In this document: positions 19,124 to 26,058 of the stretch, one piece after another
How the letters are laid out: the number at the start of each line of letters is the position of its first letter
How positions within the stretch are numbered: position 1 is the first letter of the stretch
NCBI GenBank assembly: GCA_903918315.1
Contig: CAIXEA010000201.1
Location: 1 to 56,554, forward strand
Reading direction: 5' to 3'
Length of the DNA: 56,554 nt
Source of the DNA: an uncultured Acetobacteraceae bacterium
GTDB taxonomy: Bacteria; Pseudomonadota; Alphaproteobacteria; Acetobacterales; Acetobacteraceae
The notes under the pieces: generated by a model
Database searches by the model: none
What the model was told of the DNA's origin: nothing
The model's input: only the letters and a program-made list of their open reading frames with translations
Program-made: the position numbers and the translations under genes

Positions 19124-20232
19124 CAGCCATTCCCCCGCGGTTGGAACCAGCGGATGCGGCCATAGAAGGTCTCACTCGCCAGGATGGAGACGAAGATCAT
19201 GCCCTGCAGCACCTGCACGGTCGCATCCGGCAGACCCATGCGCCGTTGCAGCAAGCCCCCCGCGGCGCCGAGGCCGCCCAGCAGCACCGCCATGGGCAGA
19301 ATGGCGATCGGGTTGAACCGGGCCAGGAAGGCGATGAGGATGCCGGTATAGCCGTAGCCGGCGGCCAGGGAGGCATTGGCGCGGCCATACTCTGCGGCGA
19401 CCTCGATCGTGCCAGCGAGGCCGGCGCAGGCGCCGCCGAGCACGCAGGAGGCGATCATCAGCGCCGACACCGGCAGGCCCTGCAGCCTGGCCGCGCGTAG
19501 ATTGCCGCCCGTCACCCGCCCGGCGAAGCCGGCGCTGCTGCGAAACACCAGCACCCAGCAGGCGATACAGACGATGATGCCGACGGGAATGCCGGGATGC
19601 ACCTCCAGCACCGGAATGGCGCCGAGCATGTTGCCGTCGCCGATGCCATAGGTGGAGGGTTTGTTCAGGCTGGCGGGGTCGCGGAACGGACCCTCCACCA
19701 GATGGTTGAAGATCGCCATGCCGATATAAGCGAGCACCAGGCTGGCGATGGTCTCATTGACCCCCAGCCGGGCGCGCAGCCAGCCGGTGAGACCGATCCA
19801 AAGACCGCCCATGGCGGAGCCGGCCAGCGCCATGAGGGGGAGGACGATGAAGGGGCCGGCGCCGGCGACGGGCAGGGCGATCAGGGTCGCGGCCAGACCG
19901 CCGAGGACGACCGCGGCCTCCCCGCCGATGATGACCAGGCCGAGCTGACCCGGGAGCGCGACACAGAGCGCGGTCAGCAGCAGGGGCGCGGCCCGTTGCA
20001 GCGTGTTCTGCCAGGAGAACCAACTGCCGAAGGCGCCGCGCCAGACCAGGTCCACGAAGTCGAGGGGGGACTGGCCCAGGGCCAGGAGAAAGACAGAAAA
20101 GAGCGACGCGGCGACCGCCAGCGCCAGCATGGGCGCCACCAGTGCTTCCAGCAGATGCCGGATGGGGTAGAGCGCGTCCCCGCCTCCGGTCGCAACCGTT
20201 GGTGGGGTCGTGGCGATCACCGCGTCGGTCAT
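19123..20232 (-). CDS. BMP-type ABC importer permease (first permease)
   Basis: A 369-residue inner-membrane permease of the BPD_transp_2 class, the larger of the pair. It has many membrane helices and the conserved loop LPGQLGLVIIGGEAAVVLG near residue 95. The ATG at 20232 was chosen over an upstream in-frame start at 20298, which would lie inside the binding-protein gene. It starts 10 bases after the binding-protein stop. It pairs with the downstream permease and the double-NBD ATPase. Confidence 0.9.
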   Translation of the reverse strand: MTDAVIATTPPTVATGGGDALYPIRHLLEALVAPMLALAVAASLFSVFLLALGQSPLDFVDLVWRGAFGSWFSWQNTLQRAAPLLLTALCVALPGQLGLVIIGGEAAVVLGGLAATLIALPVAGAGPFIVLPLMALAGSAMGGLWIGLTGWLRARLGVNETIASLVLAYIGMAIFNHLVEGPFRDPASLNKPSTYGIGDGNMLGAIPVLEVHPGIPVGIIVCIACWVLVFRSSAGFAGRVTGGNLRAARLQGLPVSALMIASCVLGGACAGLAGTIEVAAEYGRANASLAAGYGYTGILIAFLARFNPIAILPMAVLLGGLGAAGGLLQRRMGLPDATVQVLQGMIFVSILASETFYGRIRWFQPRGNG

Positions 20233-20242
20233 GCTGTGTGTC

Positions 20243-21364
20243 CTATCCGATGGAGCCGAGAACGCCTTCCACGAGGTAGTTCTGCGATTCCAACTCAACG
20301 GCGGTTTCGACGAGGGCCTTGCCGGCGGGAACGACCATGTTGCCCTTGTTGTCCTTCAGCGGCCCTTTGAAGACCGAGAACCCGCCCTTGAGGATTTCGG
20401 CCTTCGCCGTATCGACCGCCTTGCGGCCGGCGGGGGAGAGGCCGGGTCCATAGGGGGACATCTTGACGAAGCCCTCCGCCAGGCCGCCGCGCACGAAGTT
20501 GCCGGGCGCCTTGCCCGCCTGGGTGTCGGCGATGAACTTCTTATAGACGGTGATCCAGTTCCATTCCGCGCCCGTCAGGTACCCTTTCGGCGCCAGCTTC
20601 GACTGATCCGCGTGATAGCCGCAGGCGAAGATCTTGCGGCGTTCGGCGGTTTCCATGATCACCTTGGGGCCATCGACATGGCAGGTGACGACGTCGATGC
20701 CCTGATCCGCGAGGCTGTTGGCGGCTTCGGCTTCCTTGACCGGCATCGACCATTCACCGGTAAAGATGACGGTGGTGGTGATGGACGGATCGACCGATTT
20801 CGCCCCCAGCGCGAAACTATTGATATTGATCAGCACCTGCGGGATCGGCTTCGCGGCGATGAAGCCGATCTTTTTGGATTTGGTGGCGTGGGCGGCGGCG
20901 ATGCCATTGAGGTACTGGCCCATGCCGATATAGCCGAAATAGGACCCGGTGTTCATCGGGTGCTTGTCCTTGGACCACAGCCCGCCGCAATGGCGGAACT
21001 GAACGTCTTTGTATTTGGCAGCCATTTTCAGCATGTACGGGTCGAAATAACCGAAGCTGGTCGGAAACATCAGCGAGGCGCCATCGAGCTTGATCATGCT
21101 CTCCATGGTTTTGGAGACGTCGTCGGTTTCCGGCACCTTTTCTTCTTCGAGAATTTTCACGCCGGGCATCTTCTTCAGGACGGCGGCGGCCTCGGCATGG
21201 GCCTGGTTGTAGCCGTAGTCGTCCTTGGGCCCGACATAGATGAAGCCGACGGTGAGGTCCTTGGCGAAGGCCGGCTGGGTGGACAGGCCGGTGGTCGCGG
21301 CGAAGCCCGCGGCCCCGAGGCCCGTCAGAGCGGTTCGACGCGAGATGAGTGAGTCGCTGGTCAT
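20243..21364 (-). CDS. BMP-family substrate-binding protein (basic membrane lipoprotein/purine nucleoside type)
   Basis: A 373-residue periplasmic binding protein, first in the five-gene importer/hydrolase operon. The N-terminus carries a Tat-type signal (ISRRTALTGLGAAGFAATT, cleavage near AFA). The BMP start of the mature protein, KDLTVGFIYVGPKDDYGYNQAH, is clear. The protein lacks a lipobox. Relatives bind nucleosides, purines or autoinducers. A sigma-54 promoter match lies about 90 bases upstream of the start. It is a distant paralogue of the second BMP protein at 31589-32671. Confidence 0.9.
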   Translation of the reverse strand: MTSDSLISRRTALTGLGAAGFAATTGLSTQPAFAKDLTVGFIYVGPKDDYGYNQAHAEAAAVLKKMPGVKILEEEKVPETDDVSKTMESMIKLDGASLMFPTSFGYFDPYMLKMAAKYKDVQFRHCGGLWSKDKHPMNTGSYFGYIGMGQYLNGIAAAHATKSKKIGFIAAKPIPQVLININSFALGAKSVDPSITTTVIFTGEWSMPVKEAEAANSLADQGIDVVTCHVDGPKVIMETAERRKIFACGYHADQSKLAPKGYLTGAEWNWITVYKKFIADTQAGKAPGNFVRGGLAEGFVKMSPYGPGLSPAGRKAVDTAKAEILKGGFSVFKGPLKDNKGNMVVPAGKALVETAVELESQNYLVEGVLGSIG

Positions 21365-21454
21365 ACAGTCTTCCCCTTGTTGGCGCTGTCTGTCGTTGGT
21401 CGATGAGGCATCGCAGAGCGCGCGGATGGGCCGCCATTGACCCTGTGTGTATGT

Positions 21455-21470
21455 TGCAAAGGCTGTGCCA
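21455..21470 (-). promoter_or_regulatory. Sigma-54 (-24/-12) promoter of the first BMP importer operon
   Basis: Reading the minus strand from 21470, TGGCACAGCCTTTGCA matches the RpoN consensus TGGCACG-N4-TTGCW at all but one fixed position, with the correct GG-to-GC spacing. Transcription would start near 21444, leaving a leader of about 80 bases before the ATG at 21364. Confidence 0.75.
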
Positions 21471-21530
21471 GGGTTTTGCCCGATATGACCATCTTCTGGG
21501 CATAAAAGTGCCGCGAATTTGTAATGGAAT

Positions 21531-21547
21531 TGGCTATAAAATAGCCA
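21531..21547. promoter_or_regulatory. Perfect palindrome, candidate activator site
   Basis: TGGCTATAAAATAGCCA is a 7-bp inverted repeat with a 3-base centre. It lies about 60-75 bases upstream of the minus-strand sigma-54 promoter at 21455-21470, a distance that suits an enhancer or repressor site. No protein can be named. Confidence 0.4.
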
Positions 21548-21717
21548 TACGAATTATAAATAACCAAAATAGATGGATTTTGAGAATGAAATGCCGAAAT
21601 ACAATCCGATTTCAGCGGGCGCGTTGCGCTGCCACACTGCTGTTCGGTGGTCAGGGTCCGTGATTGTTCGTGAATTAGGCAATTTAAACGCCGATGGCGG
21701 GTTGATCAGGCAAATTG

Positions 21718-21742
21718 GGTCAAAATAGACCATTATTTGGTC
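21718..21742. promoter_or_regulatory. GGTC/GACC/GGTC half-site array, candidate enhancer
   Basis: GGTC (21718), GACC (21728) and GGTC (21739) recur every 10-11 bases. The last two form the inverted repeat GACCATTATTTGGTC. The array lies about 90-113 bases upstream of the plus-strand sigma-54 promoter, the usual distance for an enhancer-binding activator. A related site is at 25844-25858. Confidence 0.4.
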
Positions 21743-21830
21743 ATTTTTCGGCGTATCGGCCGATTTCAGCCGTGCTGAGTGTGGCAAAATAGCATCATAC
21801 TGGCGTACTGATGTTCATTGTCCCGAAGTC

Positions 21831-21845
21831 TGGCATATCATTTGC
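21831..21845 (+). promoter_or_regulatory. Sigma-54 (-24/-12) promoter of the Tsx-like/puuD/uraDH unit
   Basis: TGGCATATCATTTGC matches TGGCACR-N4-TTGC with one mismatch (T for C at position 6) and correct spacing. The predicted start is near 21857, giving a leader of about 147 bases to the ATG at 22004. Confidence 0.65.
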
Positions 21846-22003
21846 GTAGTGGGTAGTCGTCTCTGCCAAAAATTCGGCAGTCTGTGGCGCGCAGCACGCG
21901 CGCCGCCAGCGCGGGCGCGGGGTCCGTGACGACGGTCAAAGCGAAGCCTCAAACCACGAGGGTGCGAGGCGGGGGTCAACAAGAACAGAAGGAAAGGCGG
22001 ACT

Positions 22004-22843
22004 ATGAAGCGTTTTCTCATGGCGGCACTGATCGCCCTGACGGCCAGCCAGGCCAAGGCCTATGACTTCGCTGACAACAGCGTGTCGCTGACTTATGGTC
22101 CCACCTACAGGGAGCCCTCGATCCAGGCCAGCATCCCGAAATACACACTGACGTTCACCCATTTCGATGCCGGCAAATGGGGCACCAATTTCATCAACAT
22201 CGACGGCCTCTTCTCCGATCGGCATGATCCATCCAAGGGATCCACCGGCGGCGCGGTCGAAGTCTACGCGATCTATCGCGGCAACCTCAGCGGCAATGCC
22301 GTGTTCGGCGGCACACCCTTCACCTTCGGTCCGGTGAAAGACATCCGGTTCGAACTGGGCGGCGATTTCAATACCAAGAATGACTTCTTCGCACCCGCCA
22401 AGAAGCTGATCGTCGCCGGTCCGAATATCGCCTTCGACGTGCCGGGCTACCTCAATGTCGGGCTCCATATTGCCCATGAATGGAACCACAACGGCATTCC
22501 CGGGGCGATCCGCAGCGAAGTGAGCTTCGACCCCACGTTCGAGATGGAAGTCGTGTGGATGCAGCCGCTGTCCTTCACCGGCCTGCCGCTGAAGTTCGAC
22601 GGATTCTTCAACCTCGTCGCGCCGAAGGGCAAGGACGGGTTCGGCAATCAGACCGCGACCGAAATTCTGACCCAGCCCCGCCTGGTTCTGGATGTCGGCG
22701 CGCTGGCGATGAAGAAACCCAATTTCATCGATGCCTATGTCGGCTATCAATACTGGATGAACAAGTTCGGTAACGACAGCAACATCACCCATGCCGGCGC
22801 CATCGCGCAGACGGTGTTCGTTGGCACCTCGCTCCACTTCTAG
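22004..22843 (+). CDS. Tsx-like nucleoside-specific outer-membrane channel
   Basis: A 279-residue outer-membrane beta-barrel protein. It has a clear signal peptide (MKRFLMAALIALTASQAKA) and alternating strands ending in a C-terminal phenylalanine (FVGTSLHF), the mark of outer-membrane insertion. Features resembling the Channel_Tsx/OmpK family are YGPTYREPSI near the N-terminus, the strand FTHFDAGKWGTNFINID and FGPVKDIRFELGGDF. Tsx proteins admit nucleosides, which fits a purine cluster. The ATG at 22004 has GGAAAGG upstream. A hairpin and 93 bases separate it from puuD. Another small porin family remains possible. Confidence 0.65.
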   Translation: MKRFLMAALIALTASQAKAYDFADNSVSLTYGPTYREPSIQASIPKYTLTFTHFDAGKWGTNFINIDGLFSDRHDPSKGSTGGAVEVYAIYRGNLSGNAVFGGTPFTFGPVKDIRFELGGDFNTKNDFFAPAKKLIVAGPNIAFDVPGYLNVGLHIAHEWNHNGIPGAIRSEVSFDPTFEMEVVWMQPLSFTGLPLKFDGFFNLVAPKGKDGFGNQTATEILTQPRLVLDVGALAMKKPNFIDAYVGYQYWMNKFGNDSNITHAGAIAQTVFVGTSLHF

Positions 22844-22864
22844 TTCGATCCGCGCCAACGCGAT

Positions 22865-22891
22865 CCCGGCACGGGCGCGCCCCGTGCCGGG
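22865..22891 (+). terminator. Strong hairpin between the Tsx-like gene and puuD
   Basis: An 11-bp perfect stem (CCCGGCACGGG / CCCGTGCCGGG) with a 5-base loop starts 21 bases after the Tsx-like stop. There is no T tract, so it may attenuate or protect the upstream message rather than fully terminate, allowing high channel and lower enzyme expression. Confidence 0.5.
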
Positions 22892-22936
22892 CCATCGCCG
22901 AACCATCCCCTGATCATTGCGAATGGCCACACGACC

Positions 22937-24154
22937 ATGATCCTACTCCGGTCGCTCGACTGGGCTATCCTGCTCGATTGGGCCAGTCTCCTGTTACGCT
23001 GGACCCACGTGATCGCCGGGATCGCCTGGATCGGCTCGTCATTCTACTTCATCGCCCTCGATGCCAGTCTCAGGCCCAATGCCCGGCTCGATCCGCGGGT
23101 CAGCGGCGATGCCTGGCAAGTGCATGGCGGCGGCTTCTACCAAATTCAGAAATACATGGTCGCACCGGAGTTTCTGCCCGGTCACCTGACCTGGTTCAAA
23201 TGGGAAGCCTATTCCACCTGGATCTTCGGTTTCGCGTTGCTGGTCACGACCTATTACGCCAATCCCGCGCTCTATCTGCTCGATGCCTCCGTCTCCAGCA
23301 TCGAACCGCTGGATGCCGTGCCGCTGGCGCTGTTCTCCCTGGTCCTGGGCTGGATCGCTTACGACCAGCTTTGCAAATCCCCCATCGGCGACAACACCGC
23401 CCGCCTGGCCTTCACGGGGTTCGCGCTGCTGACCCTGATCACCTTCGGGTTCTGCCATATTTTCAGCGGCCGCGGCGCCTTTCTCCAGGTCGGGGCGCTG
23501 GTCGGATCGATCATGGTGGGCAACGTCTTCTTCATCATCATGCCGAACCAACGCAAGACGATCGCCGAACTGATCGCCGGGCGCGAACCCAACCCGGCCT
23601 GGGGCAAGCAGGCGAAGCAGCGCTCGGTGCACAATAATTATCTGACGCTGCCGGTGGTGTTCGTGATGCTGAGCAACCACTATTCGTTCACCTACCAGAC
23701 GCGCTGGAACTGGCTGATTTTGACCTGCATTTTCGTGTCCAGCTTTATGATCCGGCATTATTTCAACACCATGCACACGGGGGCCGAACCCGATTGGCGG
23801 CTATGGCCGGCGGCGGCGGTGCCCATCGCGGGGGCGGCGCTGATCACCCTGGCCGGCACCTATGCGCCGCCATCCGCCGCTGGCGAAAAACCCGCCAGCT
23901 TCGCGGAAATCCGCTCGATCATCGACCAGCGCTGCCACACCTGCCACGCCGTGCACCCAACCTTCGCGGCTTTTTCCGATCCGCCCAAAGGGGTCATGTT
24001 CGACACACCGGCCCAGATCCGGCTCTATGCGAAACCGATCTACGAACAGGCGGTGAAAACACACACGATGCCGCTGAATAATCTGACAGAGATCACCGAT
24101 ACCGAACGGGGCGCCATCGGATCGTGGTTCAAAGCGGGGGCGAAACTCAATTGA
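22937..24154 (+). CDS. puuD: Membrane-bound urate oxidase (PuuD) with C-terminal cytochrome c domain
   Basis: A 405-residue inner-membrane enzyme that oxidises urate to 5-hydroxyisourate. It differs from cofactor-free uricase by having eight or so membrane helices (about residues 15-310) and a periplasmic c-type cytochrome domain that passes electrons to the respiratory chain. The N-terminal Urate_ox_N pattern is clear (WTHVIAGIAWIGSSFYF, GGGFYQIQKYMVAP). The haem site C333-H-T-C336-H337 is intact, followed by a Met in the TMPLNNLTE segment as a likely axial ligand. Length matches the family. The next gene overlaps its stop, so urate oxidation and the two following steps are translated together. 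Confidence 0.93.
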   Translation: MILLRSLDWAILLDWASLLLRWTHVIAGIAWIGSSFYFIALDASLRPNARLDPRVSGDAWQVHGGGFYQIQKYMVAPEFLPGHLTWFKWEAYSTWIFGFALLVTTYYANPALYLLDASVSSIEPLDAVPLALFSLVLGWIAYDQLCKSPIGDNTARLAFTGFALLTLITFGFCHIFSGRGAFLQVGALVGSIMVGNVFFIIMPNQRKTIAELIAGREPNPAWGKQAKQRSVHNNYLTLPVVFVMLSNHYSFTYQTRWNWLILTCIFVSSFMIRHYFNTMHTGAEPDWRLWPAAAVPIAGAALITLAGTYAPPSAAGEKPASFAEIRSIIDQRCHTCHAVHPTFAAFSDPPKGVMFDTPAQIRLYAKPIYEQAVKTHTMPLNNLTEITDTERGAIGSWFKAGAKLN

Positions 24155-25020
24155 ACACATCCGTTTTCGATCTGGCCGCGGTCAACAGCCTTGATATCGA
24201 GGCTTTTTCCGCCCGGCTGGGCGGCATATTCGAACATTCCCCCTGGGTTGCCCGCGCGGCCTATGCGGTGCGGCCCTTCCCCTCCATCGCGGTCCTGCAC
24301 GCGACCATGGTATCGGTGGTCGCCCATTCCGGTCCCGATCGCCAATTGGCGTTGTTACGCGCCCATCCGGAACTGGCCCGGCCCGCCTCGCTGACCGCGG
24401 CGTCCGCATCCGAACAAGGCGGCATGGGGCTCGATCGCCTCAATGCCGAGGAAGCGGCTTTGTTTGATGCGCGTAATGCCGCCTATCGTGAGAAATTCGG
24501 GTTCCCGTTCATCATCGCCGTGCGCGGTCAAAAAGACCGCGCTGCCATCCTGGCCGCGATGACCGCCCGGCTGGACCACACGGCGGAAGAGGAAATCGCC
24601 GCCGCCTTGGCCGAAGTCGCGAAAATCGCCCGTTTCCGTCTGGATGATCTGATCGTCGCGGACAAGGCGCCGGGGCCGGCGGCCGGACGCCTGACGGTGC
24701 ATGTGCTCGATACGGCGGAAGGAAAACCCGCCGCCGGGCTGCAACTCAAGCTCTACCGCCTGGCGGATGGCACGCGGATCCGGCTCGGTATCTGGCGCAC
24801 CAACGCGGATGGCCGCTGCGAGGCGCCGCTGCTATCGGGCGCGGCGCTGTTGGCTGGCACCTATGAGGTTGTGTTCGATATTCTCGGCTGGCGCGGCGTG
24901 CCCGATGTCGGCTTCTATGATCTGATTCCGATCCGGTTCCGCGTCACCGACCCGGCGGCGCATTATCATATTCCGCTGCTGCTCTCGCCGTTCGGATACA
25001 GTACATATCGGGGGAGCTGA
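24151..25020 (+). CDS. Fused OHCU decarboxylase (UraD) and 5-hydroxyisourate hydrolase (UraH)
   Basis: A 289-residue bifunctional enzyme for the two steps after urate oxidation. Residues 1-165 form the UraD domain with His72 (RAHPEL) and Glu88 in the SASEQGGMGLD motif. Residues about 178-289 form the transthyretin-like UraH domain: LTVHVLDTAEG at its start, TNADGRC, and the C-terminal HYHIPLLLSPFGYSTYRGS with the diagnostic YRGS end. UraH makes OHCU from hydroxyisourate and UraD makes S-allantoin, so the domain order is the reverse of the reaction order, as in plant allantoin synthase. The likely start is TTG 24151, overlapping the puuD stop (TTGA); GTG 24124 is an alternative. Confidence 0.9.
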   Translation: MNTSVFDLAAVNSLDIEAFSARLGGIFEHSPWVARAAYAVRPFPSIAVLHATMVSVVAHSGPDRQLALLRAHPELARPASLTAASASEQGGMGLDRLNAEEAALFDARNAAYREKFGFPFIIAVRGQKDRAAILAAMTARLDHTAEEEIAAALAEVAKIARFRLDDLIVADKAPGPAAGRLTVHVLDTAEGKPAAGLQLKLYRLADGTRIRLGIWRTNADGRCEAPLLSGAALLAGTYEVVFDILGWRGVPDVGFYDLIPIRFRVTDPAAHYHIPLLLSPFGYSTYRGS

Positions 25021-25029
25021 TCCCCCCGA
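25008..25029. terminator. Bidirectional hairpin at a convergent junction
   Basis: TCGGGGGA pairs with TCCCCCCGA (one bulged C) across a 5-base loop, overlapping the stop codon of the UraD-UraH gene and lying just before the stop of the convergent hydrolase gene. Its position suits a shared terminator. Confidence 0.5.
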
Positions 25030-25033
25030 TCCC

Positions 25034-25720
25034 TCAGGACTCCAAGGCCGCGACCAGGTCTTCACTGTCCCCGACCCAGCCGAAAATGCCGCCTTGGGCT
25101 TTGATCATGGCGAGGCCCATCTCCTGGAATTCCGGGAAATAGGACCCGACACAGTCGGCGGGGACGAGGCAGTCATAGCCGCGGTCGTTCGCCTCCCGCA
25201 CGGTGGTGTTGACGCAGACCTCGGTGGTGACACCGGTGACGACCAGGCGTGTGATGCCGGCGTTTTGCAGGATCGCGTGGAGATCGGTGGCGAAAAACGC
25301 GCCTTTGCCGGGCTTGTCGATGATGGGTTCGCCAGGCGCGGGACGGAGTTCGGGGATGATGTCATGCCCGGCTTCGCCGCGAACCAGAATGCGGCCCATG
25401 GGCCCGGGATCGCCAATACGGGTGGCCCCGCCGCCGCGGATCTTCTTCGCCAATGGCAGATCAGACAGATCGGGGCGATGGCCCTCCCGCGTGTGGATGG
25501 CCAGCAGACCGGCTCCCCGCCATGCTGCCAGAAGCCGGCGGTTGGGTTCGATGACCCGGCGCAGCTGCGACACGTCGTTGCCCAACATCGCGCCAAACCC
25601 GCCCGGTTCCAGAAAATCGCGCTGCATGTCGATGATGAGCAAAGCCGTGCAAGCGGGTTCGAAGGCGAATGGATAGGGGGCAGCGGCGACGGTCAGGGTG
25701 GGTGATGACGGAAGGCGCAT
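25034..25720 (-). CDS. Second cysteine hydrolase of the BiuH/TrtA group (possible triuret hydrolase)
   Basis: A 228-residue isochorismatase-fold amidohydrolase, a clear paralogue of the BiuH-like protein at 17521-18204. The triad is intact (Asp31 in LIIDMQ, Lys136 in DKPGKGAF, Cys169 in TTEVCVNTT), with Gln209 (KAQGG). The substrate loop differs: DFLEPGGFGAMLG replaces [13 protein letters not shown], and the region after HRPDLSDLP is shorter and changed. Such a pair fits triuret hydrolase (TrtA) working before BiuH; that assignment is inference. Other ureide or carbamoyl substrates are possible. The ATG at 25720 has GGAG 7 bases upstream, and a sigma-54 promoter match lies 38 bases upstream of it. 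Confidence 0.7.
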   Translation of the reverse strand: MRLPSSPTLTVAAAPYPFAFEPACTALLIIDMQRDFLEPGGFGAMLGNDVSQLRRVIEPNRRLLAAWRGAGLLAIHTREGHRPDLSDLPLAKKIRGGGATRIGDPGPMGRILVRGEAGHDIIPELRPAPGEPIIDKPGKGAFFATDLHAILQNAGITRLVVTGVTTEVCVNTTVREANDRGYDCLVPADCVGSYFPEFQEMGLAMIKAQGGIFGWVGDSEDLVAALES

Positions 25721-25757
25721 GGCTTGGCTCCTGCATTCGGCCTCTGCCCGTGGTGAC

Positions 25758-25772
25758 GCAAGGCACATGCCA
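25758..25772 (-). promoter_or_regulatory. Sigma-54 (-24/-12) promoter of the second cysteine hydrolase
   Basis: On the minus strand from 25772, TGGCATGTGCCTTGC matches TGGCACG-N4-TTGC with one mismatch and exact spacing. The start would be near 25746, only about 26 bases before the ATG at 25720. Confidence 0.7.
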
Positions 25773-25843
25773 CGGACGAGTCCCGGGCTGGGCCGGTTCC
25801 CGATGGAGGGGATTGCCGTGTATTGAATAATAAATACTCATAT

Positions 25844-25858
25844 GGTCTGATAATGACC
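25844..25858. promoter_or_regulatory. GGTC-N7-GACC site, candidate enhancer
   Basis: GGTCTGATAATGACC is an inverted repeat with a 7-base AT-rich spacer, 72-86 bases upstream of the minus-strand sigma-54 promoter. It resembles GACCATTATTTGGTC at 21728-21742 (shared CATTAT on one strand). Confidence 0.4.
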
Positions 25859-26058
25859 GATATTAGTACATAAAAAATGCATGATGATTCCTGATACGAA
25901 AAATACGCTCAATAATGTCTCTGTTTTATGCAAATTCAATTGCCTGGCCGCGGCCGAACCCCTATCGTTCCGAATAACAAGTGGGCACAGAAGGGCATCA
26001 TGCGACGCCAGCATTCGCCAGCAATGATCGGCACGCCAACCACGGACCGTCGCGTCTG

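Larger units (their letters stand above)
21365..22003. other. Divergent regulatory region between the BMP importer and the Tsx/puuD unit
   Basis: This 639-base gap has no convincing gene. It is clearly more AT-rich than its flanks between about 21480 and 21850. It holds two divergent sigma-54 promoter matches (21455-21470 minus, 21831-21845 plus), a perfect palindrome at 21531-21547 and a GGTC/GACC/GGTC array at 21718-21742. The last 145 bases form the leader of the Tsx-like gene, with a GC-rich, self-complementary stretch around 21890-21915. Confidence 0.7.
25721..26058. other. Divergent regulatory region between the second hydrolase and xdhABC
   Basis: This 338-base gap shows no gene. The left part has a sigma-54 promoter for the hydrolase (25758-25772). 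The centre (25820-25935) is strongly AT-rich and holds a GGTC-N7-GACC site and a short inverted repeat GTATT...AATAC at 25819-25836. I saw no good sigma-54 match pointing towards xdhA, so that operon may use a different sigma factor. Confidence 0.6.

Noticed and set aside
25860-26058. Sigma-54 promoter towards xdhA
   Set aside because: Several GGC stretches were examined, but none has TTGC at the required spacing.
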